Below the pieces are notes generated by a model. The model made no database searches. It had not been told where the DNA came from and saw only the letters and a program-made list of their open reading frames with translations. From positions 1,211,200-1,275,199 of the forward strand of contig NC_021289.1 in assembly GCF_000402035.1 (NCBI RefSeq): a stretch of DNA of 64,000 bases. The letters are read 5' to 3'. Shown here piece by piece: positions 27,377 to 35,526 of the stretch. The position numbers and the translations under genes were made by a program. The stretch comes from Caballeronia insecticola (GTDB lineage Bacteria > Pseudomonadota > Gammaproteobacteria > Burkholderiales > Burkholderiaceae). Within the stretch, counting starts at the first letter, position 1. Each line of letters begins with the position of its first letter.

Positions 27377-28105
27377 ATGACTTTTCAAGCTGATCTCTTC
27401 AAGGGCAAAACCGTCGTTGTGACGGGCGGCACGCAGGGCATCGGCGCGGGCATCGCGCAGCAGTTCGCGGCGCTCGGCGCGCGCGTGATCGCGGCCGGCC
27501 TCGCGCCGAACGATGCCCAACGCGCCGCGCTGGGCACGGACATCGAACTCGCCGCACTCGATGTCGCCGATGCCGCCAGCGTCGCCGCGCTGTTCGCGAA
27601 GCTCGATACGCTCGACGTGCTCGTCAACTGCGCGGGCATGATCCGCCGCGGCGACGAGCACGACATCGACACGTTCGAGCGCGTGATCGCCGTGAACCTG
27701 AACGGCACGATGCGCATGTGCGCGGCCGCCCGCCCGCTTCTCGCGAAGACGAAAGGCGCGATCGTCAATACGGCGTCGATGCTGACGTTCTTCGGCGGCG
27801 GCCTCGTGCCCGCGTACAGCGCGAGCAAGGGCGGCGTCGCGCAACTGACGAAGTCGCTCGCAATCGCGTATGCGGCCGAGGGCATCCGCGTGAACGCAGT
27901 CGCGCCCGGCTGGATCGCGACGCCGCTCACGCAAGCCCTTCAGGACGACGACGGCCGCTCGCAAGCCATCCTCGAACGCACGCCGATGAAGCGCTGGGGC
28001 TTGCCGGAAGACGTCGCGCGCGTGACGGCGTTTCTCGCGTCGCCGGGGGCGTCGTTCATGACGGGCGCAATCGTGCCGGTCGATGGCGGCTATCTGGTCG
28101 CATAA
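27377..28105 (+). CDS. Short-chain dehydrogenase/reductase
   Basis: A 242-residue classical SDR: cofactor motif TGGTQGIGAGIA near residues 17-28, NCAGMIRRGD, catalytic serine in NTASMLTFF, and YSASKGG carrying the Tyr and Lys of the active site. It probably oxidises or reduces a hydroxyl group of the imported acid with NAD(P). The ATG at 27377 is 11 bp after the MFS stop; longer readings overlap the MFS gene in another frame. Confidence 0.88.
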   Translation: MTFQADLFKGKTVVVTGGTQGIGAGIAQQFAALGARVIAAGLAPNDAQRAALGTDIELAALDVADAASVAALFAKLDTLDVLVNCAGMIRRGDEHDIDTFERVIAVNLNGTMRMCAAARPLLAKTKGAIVNTASMLTFFGGGLVPAYSASKGGVAQLTKSLAIAYAAEGIRVNAVAPGWIATPLTQALQDDDGRSQAILERTPMKRWGLPEDVARVTAFLASPGASFMTGAIVPVDGGYLVA

Positions 28106-28113
28106 GTCATGGC

Positions 28114-28926
28114 ATGATTCGCAGCATCATGCTCTCCGACTCTCTTGCTCTCGACGCCGCCAAAGCCAGCGGCACCGCTGCGTTCTCCAAGTTCATGGCG
28201 GTTCTCCAACTCATCGCCGATGCCGCCGAACCGCCGACTATCGCGCGTCTCACGGCGGCAAGCGGCTATCCGCGTCCGACGGTGTATCGCATCGTCGGCG
28301 CGTTGATCGCGGAGGGGCTCGTCGTCGAAAGCGCGCGCGGCGGATGCTATGCGCTTGGGCCGCGTCTGATGTCGCTTGCGAGCCGCAGTTGGGAACGCTC
28401 GGACTTGCGCGTCGCCGCCGCCGATGCATTGCAGACGCTGCGCGACGCCACGCAGGAGACCGTGCATCTCGCGGTGCGAAGCGGCTCGGAAATGGTCTAT
28501 GTCGAAAAGCTGGAGAGCCCGCATGCCGTGCGCATGGCGTCGCGCATTGGCACGCGCGTGACGCTTTATTCGAGTTCTGTCGGCAAGGCGTATTTGTCGA
28601 CGCTGACGCCCGACGCGCGCAATGCGCTCCTGCAAGGCATCGCGTTCGAGCGCTTCACGCCGAATACGATTGTCGATCGCACGGCGCTCGACGCCGAACT
28701 CGACGCAACGCGCACACGCGGCTATGCGGAAGACCGCGAGGAAAACGAGGCGCAGATTTTTTGCTACGGCAGCGCGATTGTCGGCGCGAACGGCGCGACG
28801 CTCGGCTGCGTGAGCGTCAGCATTCCGCTGTTCAGAAAGAGCGCGACGCCGCTCGACACCTACGTCGCGCCGCTCAGAGAAGCGTGCCGGGCGATCGCCG
28901 CCGGTATGAGTCCGGGCACGCGGTAG
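28114..28926 (+). CDS. IclR-family transcriptional regulator
   Basis: A 270-residue IclR protein with an N-terminal winged helix (TIARLTAASGYPRPTVYRIVGALIAEGLV region) and an effector domain (ETVHLAVRSGSEMVYVEKLES, LYSSSVGKAYL, GYAEDREENEAQIFCYGSAI). It closes the cupin-MFS-SDR cluster and is the best candidate to bind the inverted repeat at 25427-25465. The start could also be the ATG at 28129; neither has a clear ribosome-binding site. Confidence 0.85.
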   Translation: MIRSIMLSDSLALDAAKASGTAAFSKFMAVLQLIADAAEPPTIARLTAASGYPRPTVYRIVGALIAEGLVVESARGGCYALGPRLMSLASRSWERSDLRVAAADALQTLRDATQETVHLAVRSGSEMVYVEKLESPHAVRMASRIGTRVTLYSSSVGKAYLSTLTPDARNALLQGIAFERFTPNTIVDRTALDAELDATRTRGYAEDREENEAQIFCYGSAIVGANGATLGCVSVSIPLFRKSATPLDTYVAPLREACRAIAAGMSPGTR

Positions 28927-28948
28927 GAATAGACCTTAGCAACAGACC

Positions 28949-30469
28949 CTAACGAAACACCGTCCCGCGCGTGCGTTGCGACGCCGCCGCGCGCTTCGCG
29001 ATGAGCGCCGGCCAGCGCGGAAGCGTGTGCGGCCATTGCGTCGCCTCGTGCGCGAAGTGCGCCGCCAGGCTCCGCAAGCTGAACTGATCCGCAGCCAGCC
29101 GCAAAATGACTTTGCGCGCGATTTTCCACACATCGATATCGGGCGCGATCTCCTGCGCCATGCACTCGATGCGTTCCGCCGAACGCGACAGCAACATCGC
29201 CCGCGATGCAATGCGCCCGTGCGCCGCGCTGAACATGTGCTCGGCGGGCGCCTTGCCGATGGCGCCGAACAACTGCGCGACACCGACGCTGCGCCGCGCG
29301 TGCGCCGACGCGAAACGCTCCGCCTCGCGCCGATACGTCGACTCGACGCGCACTTCGTGATGCGTCGCATGCGTCTGCGGCCGCCCGTGTTCGAGATGCA
29401 TGCGCGCCGCGGCTTTGTGATCGCCTTGCAGCAGCGCATGCGACACGCCGACCATGAATTCGCGCTCGTGCGCGGCGAAGATCATCAACGGATTGTCGGC
29501 TTCGAGCACGATTTGTCCGCGCGTCGCGGGCTCGATGCTGATGCGCGCGCCGGCCGCATCGAGCCCCGCGTGATACACGCCGACGCCCAGCGCCATCTCG
29601 AAGAACGCCTCGATCAAGGTCGCGATGACGCCGGCCTGTTCGATCCCGCACGACGCGAGCGCGTCAGCATCCGACAGCGCGACAGTGCGGATCGCGCGCG
29701 TCGTCAGCACGGCGTCGTTGCAATAGTCCCAGAGCACTTCGGGCACGGCGAGCCGTGCATCGTCGCGCAGGCGAAAGCGCAGATAGCTCTGGTCGGCGGC
29801 GCGCTGGCGCAGGTCGATCATCGCGTCGACGCTTTCCCGCGCGCGCCGCACCCATTGCGACGGATGCATGTCGCGCGCTTTCGCCGAACGCCGTTCCGCG
29901 AAACTCGCCGCCGCGAACGCGAGGTCGAGATCGTCTTCCAGTTCGGCACGCGCGTCGGCGCGCAGCAACGTGACCCGCACCGGCATTTCGCCGATGCGCG
30001 CCGTATGCGTCTGCTCCGCGACGCCCGAGCGCAGCGGCACGTCGCTCAGATGCGTGAGTTCGAAAGCGGGCGTAGCGGGCAGCGCGGCGGCGCACGCGGC
30101 GCGAAAGCGCGGTGCATCGTAAGGCGTGAAGAGGCCGTCCATTTCGTCGAGCGCCACGCGCACGGCGGTTTCCGCCAGCACCGGATGACGCGCGAGCGCA
30201 CCCGACGCGTTTTCCAGCACACGCGAAAGTTGCGAAAGCGCAGGCACGCCCGCCGCGAGCGGCGCGGCGCGTGCGCCATGCGTGGCGAAGAAGCGCGCGA
30301 CGCGCGTCATCGCGGCGCCGTCATCGACATGATGGCTTTCGTGGACGAACGCTTGGCCAAGACGCCAGAGCGTCGCGAGTCGTCGGACAAACACGTGCAG
30401 GCTCGCTGAAAGTGAGTTGAAACCGCTGAAAGCTGCTATGCCGTCGTGCGTGGCACCCGAATCGTTCAA
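28949..30469 (-). CDS. UbiB/AarF-like protein lacking kinase catalytic motifs
   Basis: A 506-residue protein whose middle resembles UbiB/ABC1 atypical kinases (VDAMIDLRQRAADQSYLRFR, then VPEVLWDYCNDAVLTT). The functional motifs are altered: the AxVK lysine segment reads VRVTLLR, the HADMHPGN loop reads VYHAGLDAAG (about 298-307), and the DFG-like aspartate region reads VLEADNPLM. It is therefore probably a pseudokinase. The TTG at 30469 is the longest start; an ATG at 30310 is the alternative and would remove 53 residues. It converges with the iclR gene. Confidence 0.7.
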   Translation of the reverse strand: MNDSGATHDGIAAFSGFNSLSASLHVFVRRLATLWRLGQAFVHESHHVDDGAAMTRVARFFATHGARAAPLAAGVPALSQLSRVLENASGALARHPVLAETAVRVALDEMDGLFTPYDAPRFRAACAAALPATPAFELTHLSDVPLRSGVAEQTHTARIGEMPVRVTLLRADARAELEDDLDLAFAAASFAERRSAKARDMHPSQWVRRARESVDAMIDLRQRAADQSYLRFRLRDDARLAVPEVLWDYCNDAVLTTRAIRTVALSDADALASCGIEQAGVIATLIEAFFEMALGVGVYHAGLDAAGARISIEPATRGQIVLEADNPLMIFAAHEREFMVGVSHALLQGDHKAAARMHLEHGRPQTHATHHEVRVESTYRREAERFASAHARRSVGVAQLFGAIGKAPAEHMFSAAHGRIASRAMLLSRSAERIECMAQEIAPDIDVWKIARKVILRLAADQFSLRSLAAHFAHEATQWPHTLPRWPALIAKRAAASQRTRGTVFR

Positions 30470-30618
30470 TGTGTATCACGATTCCGACAGCCGCGCACGC
30501 GTTCATTGTGCGCCGTTCTTCGTCTAACTTCGTCTTTTAGTTCGGTATCCTCTTCGTATCGAACATTTTTGGGAAGCACGGACTTCGCTCGTCAACTGTA
30601 TATTTTTGTCGACGTTGA

Positions 30619-30636
30619 ACTCAGATTAATCTGAGT
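30619..30636. promoter_or_regulatory. 18-bp perfect palindrome
   Basis: ACTCAGATTAATCTGAGT is a perfect palindrome in AT-rich DNA, 112 bp before the small gene at 30749 and 150 bp upstream of the UbiB-like gene on the other strand. It has the form of an operator for a homodimeric regulator. The remaining 30470-30748 sequence shows no gene. Confidence 0.5.
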
Positions 30637-30748
30637 GCGATATCTTAATAAAACGCTGCGATGCGACGTTTCCAGATCGACATCGACAGTCATGCAGCTT
30701 CGAGCGTCCCTGCACGAAGAAGAACAAACGACACACCCGAGAGACGCA

Positions 30749-31159
30749 ATGCAACTCCATTCCGAACCGTCGATGGCGCGAGCCATGTATATCCTCGGCC
30801 AGATCGGGGCGATCATGTGCCACGAGCGCGGCCCGCGCCCGGCAACCAATGTACTGACCACGATGGCGTCGCGGCCGGCCGAAGGCCTGACTATCGCGCT
30901 CGCCGAAATGCACGCGCAGTGTCCGCCGCGGCGCGGACATCGCCGCACGCTGCTGCAATGGAAGCAGAAGGAAATTCAGCGTCTGCGCAGCGCACTGCCC
31001 GATACCTTGCCCACAGCCGTCTCCGCGCAAACGCAGATGCCGTTCTGGGCGGGCTACTGCCAGTACTGGGAAGACATGCTGAAGCCGCAGATCGAACGCG
31101 ATATCGACGGGCCTGCGCTGACATTGATCGATATGACGCGCGGGCGTGCCGGCGCGTGA
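30749..31159 (+). CDS. Hypothetical protein
   Basis: A 136-residue protein not assigned to a family. It is mostly polar with a short helix near the start (MARAMYILGQIGAIM) and a basic middle (RRGHRRTLLQWKQKEIQRLR). No signal peptide or membrane span is evident. The start at 30749 is chosen because upstream codons lie in AT-rich, non-coding-like sequence. It converges with the response regulator gene. Confidence 0.5.
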   Translation: MQLHSEPSMARAMYILGQIGAIMCHERGPRPATNVLTTMASRPAEGLTIALAEMHAQCPPRRGHRRTLLQWKQKEIQRLRSALPDTLPTAVSAQTQMPFWAGYCQYWEDMLKPQIERDIDGPALTLIDMTRGRAGA

Positions 31160-31178
31160 TCGGCCGGACGGTTCAGGT

Positions 31179-31616
31179 CTACGATTCGCGCACCGCAAAG
31201 AAATCGCGCAGCACCGCGATCATGCCGTCGAGTTCCGTGGGCTTCACGAAATAGCCGTTGAAGCCCGTGCGTTGCGCGCGCGTCCAGTCCTCGCGGCTCG
31301 TACGGCTCGTGTGCGCGAGCATCAGCATCGAAACATCGATGGCGCGGATCGCTTCGGCGGCTTCCCAACCGTCGCCGAGCGGCATCGTCAGATCGAGCAG
31401 CACCACGCCCGGACGCCACTTGCGCACGAGCGTCACCGCGTCGAGGCCGGTATGCACCGCGCGCACGCTGAAATCGGCGTCTTCGAGCGCGAGACAGATC
31501 GCGCGCGTGGCATTGAGATCGTCATCGGCGATGAGCACGCGCGGTTCCTCGGCACGCGTCGTGCGCACCGGAATCTGCCACAGCACCTGCGAAGGAACGC
31601 GGTCGGTTTGTTGCAT
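31179..31616 (-). CDS. Single-domain response regulator
   Basis: A 145-residue protein consisting of a receiver domain with a 25-residue lead. Acidic pocket D31-D33, phospho-acceptor Asp75 (VLLDLTMP), Thr103 and Lys125 (VKP) are all present, so it should be phosphorylatable. It has no output domain and may act by protein interaction, like CheY or DivK. No kinase gene is adjacent; the hybrid kinase at 48789-52244 is the only one in the window. An upstream start at 31667 is possible. Confidence 0.82.
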   Translation of the reverse strand: MQQTDRVPSQVLWQIPVRTTRAEEPRVLIADDDLNATRAICLALEDADFSVRAVHTGLDAVTLVRKWRPGVVLLDLTMPLGDGWEAAEAIRAIDVSMLMLAHTSRTSREDWTRAQRTGFNGYFVKPTELDGMIAVLRDFFAVRES

Positions 31617-31828
31617 CGTTCTTGGCCTCGGGATAAGCGGAATGAACAGCAACGTTCGTTCCCTCACTCGTCATCGGGCGCACCTTCAGGCGCCATGCGG
31701 CTCGCCGACTTACACTCGGTAAATACCCGGCATGTCTACCACCCGCCGATGCACGCTCGCCGTGCACGTTTTGCATCGACATGGCACGGCTGCCATCAAT
31801 GCGGGCATCTCAAATAGTGAGGAAATCG

Positions 31829-32068
31829 ATGTTCGTCGTCTATTGGCTCGGCGGCAACCCCGACGCCGAAGCCGCCGCGCACTTCAGGAAGTTCGACGCC
31901 GCATCGCTCGCCGAGGCGCTGCGCTTCGCGGAAGAACTGCGCAAGCGCCAGGCCGAAGGCGAGGACATCGGCTTCATCACGCTGTGCAGCGAGAATCCGC
32001 AGTCGGTCGGCAAGCCTGGCGCGGCCGATCCGCCCGCCGGCTACGACTGGAAAAAGCGCCGGCGTTAA
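31829..32068 (+). CDS. Small conserved-type hypothetical protein
   Basis: A 79-residue protein (MFVVYWLGGNPDAEAA at the start) with a highly basic tail (YDWKKRRR). GAGGAAA lies just before the ATG at 31829, which decides the start over one 16 codons upstream. No domain is recognised. It overlaps the stop of the convergent efflux-protein remnant by 4 bp. Confidence 0.6.
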   Translation: MFVVYWLGGNPDAEAAAHFRKFDAASLAEALRFAEELRKRQAEGEDIGFITLCSENPQSVGKPGAADPPAGYDWKKRRR

Positions 32069-32346
32069 TTCTGCGCGGTCGCCGCCTGATCGTCCTGCCA
32101 TCCGCCGCCGAGCGACTTGTACACGGCGATCAGATCGGTCGTCACATTGACCGTCGATTGCGCGAGTTGCTCGCGCGTCTGCGCAAGCTGGCGTTCGGCG
32201 TCGAGCACAGTCACGAACGGCGTGATGCCTTTGCGGTAGCGGTCCGTCGCGAGTTGCAGACTCATGCGACTGGCCTCGACGGTACGCGTGAGCGCCGCGC
32301 GACGGTCATGCTCCGTGCGATACGAAGCCAGCGCGTTGTCCATTCG
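32065..32346 (-). pseudogene. Remnant of an RND efflux outer-membrane lipoprotein (NodT type)
   Basis: About 90 residues remain, from MDNALASYRTEHDRRAAL to the stop. They match the last helices of TolC/NodT-type outer membrane channels (ATDRYRKGITPFVTVLDAERQLAQ, NVTTDLIAVYKSLGGGW). Nothing upstream continues the homology and no RND pump genes are adjacent, so the gene is truncated at its 5' end by a deletion. Confidence 0.75.
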
Positions 32347-32556
32347 GCGGCGAAGCGGACACCGGCTGGCGACACGGCGAGCAGCGTCTGCGCGATGTCC
32401 TCTGTGCAAAGACGAAGTGCGACGCGCTGATTGCCGCGCACGGCGAAGGCGAGAAAGAAGCCGAGAAAGAAGCCGAGGCGAGCGGGGCGCGGTTCGCAGC
32501 GCGCCGTGCAACGAAGGTCGCGGGCAAGCAGGCCGCGCGCTAGTTGCGAGCGACGC
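32346..32556. other. Degenerate segment between two truncated genes
   Basis: No intact gene is seen. On the + strand a frame without start codon runs from about 32345 to a TAG at 32541-32543 and reads like a protein C-terminus (LRDVLCAKTKCDALIAAHGE and a Lys/Glu-rich tail). It contains a tandem duplicate of the 12-mer GAGAAAGAAGCC (32451-32474). It may be the 3' end of another gene cut by the same rearrangement that truncated the efflux gene. Confidence 0.3.
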
Positions 32557-33375
32557 TCAGCCGGGATATCCCTCGTAGCCGGGAAACAACCGTCCGACGA
32601 GAAAGCCGGGCAGTGAAAAGCGCGAGAAGCTCGATGCTGTCGAGTTGGGATGAACCAGATGCAGACACGATGCGTTTCTGTCGTCCACGGCGATGATCTT
32701 GCAGCCATCTTCGATCGCCTGGCGCATGAACGCATCGTCCTCGTACATGCTCACGTCGCCGAATACGTTGCGAACGGCAACGTGCCGGTCATACACGCAC
32801 GAGAAGCCATAGAGCGTCAGCAGATCGATGCCGACCTCGGTGCCTTCGCTAATCTCGAAGCGGCGGACCGTCTCCCACGTCACGAGGTAATGCGGACCGG
32901 TGCGGGCATTCAGTTCCGAGTACCCGAAAAATTCGAGGTGCGGCGCGAACACATAGAAGTCCGACAGCTTGATGATATTGGCGCGGTTTTCCCGCTTGAG
33001 ACGGACCATGTCCGCCAGATAATGCGGCGCGTAGTAATCGTCGTCATCGAAATGGGCGATGATCGCGCCGCGCGCCTCGCCGATCAGAAAGTTGCGCTTC
33101 GCACCGATCGATGCGCGCGGCCCGCGCCGATGAAAGTAGCGCACGCGCGAATCCGTCGCGCAGAGGTCAACCATGAAGGCGCACGGCTCGGGGCTGTCGT
33201 CGTGCACCAGCCATTCCCAGTCGATCGTCTGTTTCAGCACGCAGCGCGCGATGAGCGGCAGAAACGCATGGCGTCCCGCCGTCGGCGTGATGATGGAAAC
33301 AGCGGGAATTGCGGAATGCGAAGGATGCGACATGGTGCCGTGCGATGGAACGCTCAACCGAGGACGATCTGCCAT
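32557..33375 (-). CDS. Family 2 glycosyltransferase
   Basis: A 272-residue GT2 enzyme. The N-terminal VSIITPTAGRHAFLPLIARC strand, the DDSPEP turn and the metal-binding AHFDDDDYYAPHYL motif (DxD) are clear, and MYEDDAFMRQA may supply the catalytic base. It transfers a sugar to an unknown acceptor. No membrane helix is seen. A second in-frame ATG at 33333 (MSHPSHS) is equally likely; neither has a good ribosome-binding site. Confidence 0.8.
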   Translation of the reverse strand: MADRPRLSVPSHGTMSHPSHSAIPAVSIITPTAGRHAFLPLIARCVLKQTIDWEWLVHDDSPEPCAFMVDLCATDSRVRYFHRRGPRASIGAKRNFLIGEARGAIIAHFDDDDYYAPHYLADMVRLKRENRANIIKLSDFYVFAPHLEFFGYSELNARTGPHYLVTWETVRRFEISEGTEVGIDLLTLYGFSCVYDRHVAVRNVFGDVSMYEDDAFMRQAIEDGCKIIAVDDRNASCLHLVHPNSTASSFSRFSLPGFLVGRLFPGYEGYPG

Positions 33376-33440
33376 GTTAGCCGCCCGCGAGAAGCGCCCA
33401 CGCGTGCTGTCTTGGAAACCGTCGAAATGCTAAGCCTGCC

Positions 33441-34187
33441 TCACAGCGCCCCGCGCAAATGCGCGGCCAGTTGCACGATGCCGATGCAGATTTGCTTCTC
33501 GCGTTTCGCATCGAGCCGGCCGAGGGGCACGCTCGTCGATACGGCCACGCGCTTGCCCGCCGGCGTCATGCCGACATAGGCCGCGAAGCACGCGAGCCCT
33601 TCCGCGACTTCCTCGCGCTCCACGGCAAGCCCGCTCGTGCGGATTGCGGCGAGTTCACGCAACAGCGCCGCGCGGCGCGTGATAGTGCGCGGCGTGACGG
33701 CTTCGAGCCGTTCGGGCAGACGCTCGATGACGGTTTCATCGGCCAGTCCGGCGAGCAGCGCCTTGCCGAGCGCGCAGCAATGCGCGGGCAGACGCGAGCC
33801 GAGATCGGACACGAGCCGCACCGGCCGATGCGCGTCCTCGCGCGCCACATACACCACATGCACGCCGTCGAGCACGGCCAGTTGCACGACCTCGTTGTGC
33901 TTGTTGATGAACGCGCCCGCGCCTTCGCGAAACGCGGCCTGCAGCGCATCGTGGCGCACGTAGGCGTTGCCCAGCTCGAACAGCCCGACGCCGACAACGT
34001 AACCATCGTCGCGCTTCTCGATCCACTGCATGCGCGCGAGCGTTTCCAGCATCAGATACAGCGTGCTGCGCGACAGGCCGATCTGTTCCGCGAGCGTCGC
34101 GGCCCGCACCGGCTTCGCGGCGGCGGCAAGCGCGTCGAGGATATCGCTCGCGCGGCGCAGCGCGGGCACGTCGTAGGCTTTTTCCAT
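33441..34187 (-). CDS. IclR-family regulator (of the FAH-type dehydratase)
   Basis: A 248-residue IclR regulator: winged helix with RAATLAEQIGLSRSTLYLMLETL, then effector domain (NEVVQLAVLDGVHVVYVARED, PAHCCALGKALLAGL, LAVEREEVAEGLACFAAYV). It is divergent from the FAH-family gene at 34316, its probable target, with a palindrome in between. The start at 34187 (MEKAYDV) gives the usual family N-terminus. Confidence 0.85.
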   Translation of the reverse strand: MEKAYDVPALRRASDILDALAAAAKPVRAATLAEQIGLSRSTLYLMLETLARMQWIEKRDDGYVVGVGLFELGNAYVRHDALQAAFREGAGAFINKHNEVVQLAVLDGVHVVYVAREDAHRPVRLVSDLGSRLPAHCCALGKALLAGLADETVIERLPERLEAVTPRTITRRAALLRELAAIRTSGLAVEREEVAEGLACFAAYVGMTPAGKRVAVSTSVPLGRLDAKREKQICIGIVQLAAHLRGAL

Positions 34188-34220
34188 CGGATGAATTGCA
34201 ACAGAGGGGAATTCGCATAT

Positions 34221-34234
34221 TCCAACAGGTTGGA
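34221..34234. promoter_or_regulatory. Palindrome in the iclR-FAH intergenic region
   Basis: TCCAAC-AG-GTTGGA is a perfect inverted repeat of 6-bp arms, centred between the divergent iclR and FAH-family genes, where an IclR operator is expected. Confidence 0.55.
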
Positions 34235-34315
34235 TAAACATGCAACCCAATGGACACGCTTCGACACGCGGGCTACGATCGTTGCTCCTTTTTCCACGCT
34301 CCGGTGAGCCCGCCC

Positions 34316-35503
34316 ATGCAGCCCGTTTCCGTCTCCTCCTGCCTGCCCGAAGACTTCGCCAACGCGGTGCTGATCGGCCGCGTGTGGCGTCCCGCGCCGG
34401 TCAACGGTCCCGCCGTCGTGGCCGTGCGAAAGGGCGAAGTATTCGACATCACGCGCGCCGCGCCGACCACCGCCGATCTGTTCGATCGCCCCGACGCGCT
34501 CGACATCGCCCGGAGCGCCGAGGGCGAGCACCTCGGCAACGTGCAAGATCTGATGCAAGCGACGCTCGACGCCGCACCCGATGGCCTGCGCCTGCTCGCT
34601 CCCTGCGACGTGCAGGCGGTGAAAGCGTGCGGCGTCACGTTCGCGGTGAGCCTGCTCGAACGCGTGATCGAGGAACAGGCGGGCGGCGACGCGAGCCGCG
34701 CGCAGGAAGTGCGCGACACGATCAACAAGCTGATCGGCGCCGATCTCTCGCAGATCAAGCCCGGCTCCGAGAGCGCGGCAAAACTGAAGGCCGAACTCGA
34801 ACGGCGCGGCGCGTGGTCGCAGTACATGGAAGTCGGCATCGGGCCGGATGCGGAAGTGTTTTCGAAGTCGCAGCCGATGTCGTCGGTGGGATTCGGCGCG
34901 GATGTCGGCCTGTATCCCACGTCGCAATGGAACAATCCGGAGCCGGAAATCGTGCTGGCGGTGAACGCGCGCGGCGAGATCGTCGGCGCGACGCTCGGCA
35001 ACGACGTCAATCTGCGCGATATCGAGGGCCGCAGCGCGCTGTTGCTCGGCAAGGCGAAGGACAACAACGCGTCGTGCGCGATCGGCCCGTTCGTGCGTCT
35101 GTTCGACGAACGCTTCACGCTGGATTCGGTGCGCGCCACGAGCGTGTCGCTGCGCATCGAAGGCGCGGACGACGGCTTCGTGCTCGAAGGCGTGAGCCAC
35201 ATGAGCGAAATCAGCCGCGACCCGGCGGATCTCGTCACGCAGACGCACGGCGCACATCATCAGTATCCGGACGGCTTCATGCTGTTTCTCGGCACGATGT
35301 TCTCGCCGATCAAGGACCGCGACACCGAAGGCGGCGGCTTCACGCATCATCTCGGCGATGTCGTGACCATTTCGACGCCGAGCCTCGGCGCGCTCGTCAA
35401 CACGGTGAGACTCTCGACGGAAATCGAGCCGTGGACGTTTGGCGTGCGGGCGCTTTATCAGAGTCTTGCGGCGCGGGGGTTGCTGGGCGCGGCGGCGCAC
35501 TGA
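34316..35503 (+). CDS. Fumarylacetoacetate hydrolase-family dehydratase/hydrolase
   Basis: A 395-residue FAH-fold protein. Conserved segments include LAPCDVQAVKACGVTFAVS, the metal-site region EVGIGPDAEVFSKSQPMSS, WNNPEPEIVLAVN and NDVNLRDIEGRSALLLGKAK. Proteins of this length and type include 2-keto-3-deoxy-sugar acid dehydratases in pentose oxidation; the true substrate is uncertain. Control by the divergent IclR and closeness to two sugar-binding proteins support a role in sugar-acid breakdown. Confidence 0.75.
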   Translation: MQPVSVSSCLPEDFANAVLIGRVWRPAPVNGPAVVAVRKGEVFDITRAAPTTADLFDRPDALDIARSAEGEHLGNVQDLMQATLDAAPDGLRLLAPCDVQAVKACGVTFAVSLLERVIEEQAGGDASRAQEVRDTINKLIGADLSQIKPGSESAAKLKAELERRGAWSQYMEVGIGPDAEVFSKSQPMSSVGFGADVGLYPTSQWNNPEPEIVLAVNARGEIVGATLGNDVNLRDIEGRSALLLGKAKDNNASCAIGPFVRLFDERFTLDSVRATSVSLRIEGADDGFVLEGVSHMSEISRDPADLVTQTHGAHHQYPDGFMLFLGTMFSPIKDRDTEGGGFTHHLGDVVTISTPSLGALVNTVRLSTEIEPWTFGVRALYQSLAARGLLGAAAH

Positions 35504-35526
35504 AGCACACTAAGGCGCGGCGCGTC

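Noticed and set aside
31732..32430. A 232-codon + strand frame overlapping the small protein gene
   Set aside because: It is Arg-rich, lacks a domain, and overlaps both a ribosome-binding-site-led gene and the efflux remnant.
32450..32475. A CRISPR-like or structural repeat
   Set aside because: Only two 12-bp copies directly adjoining, with no spacers; it is a small coding-type duplication.
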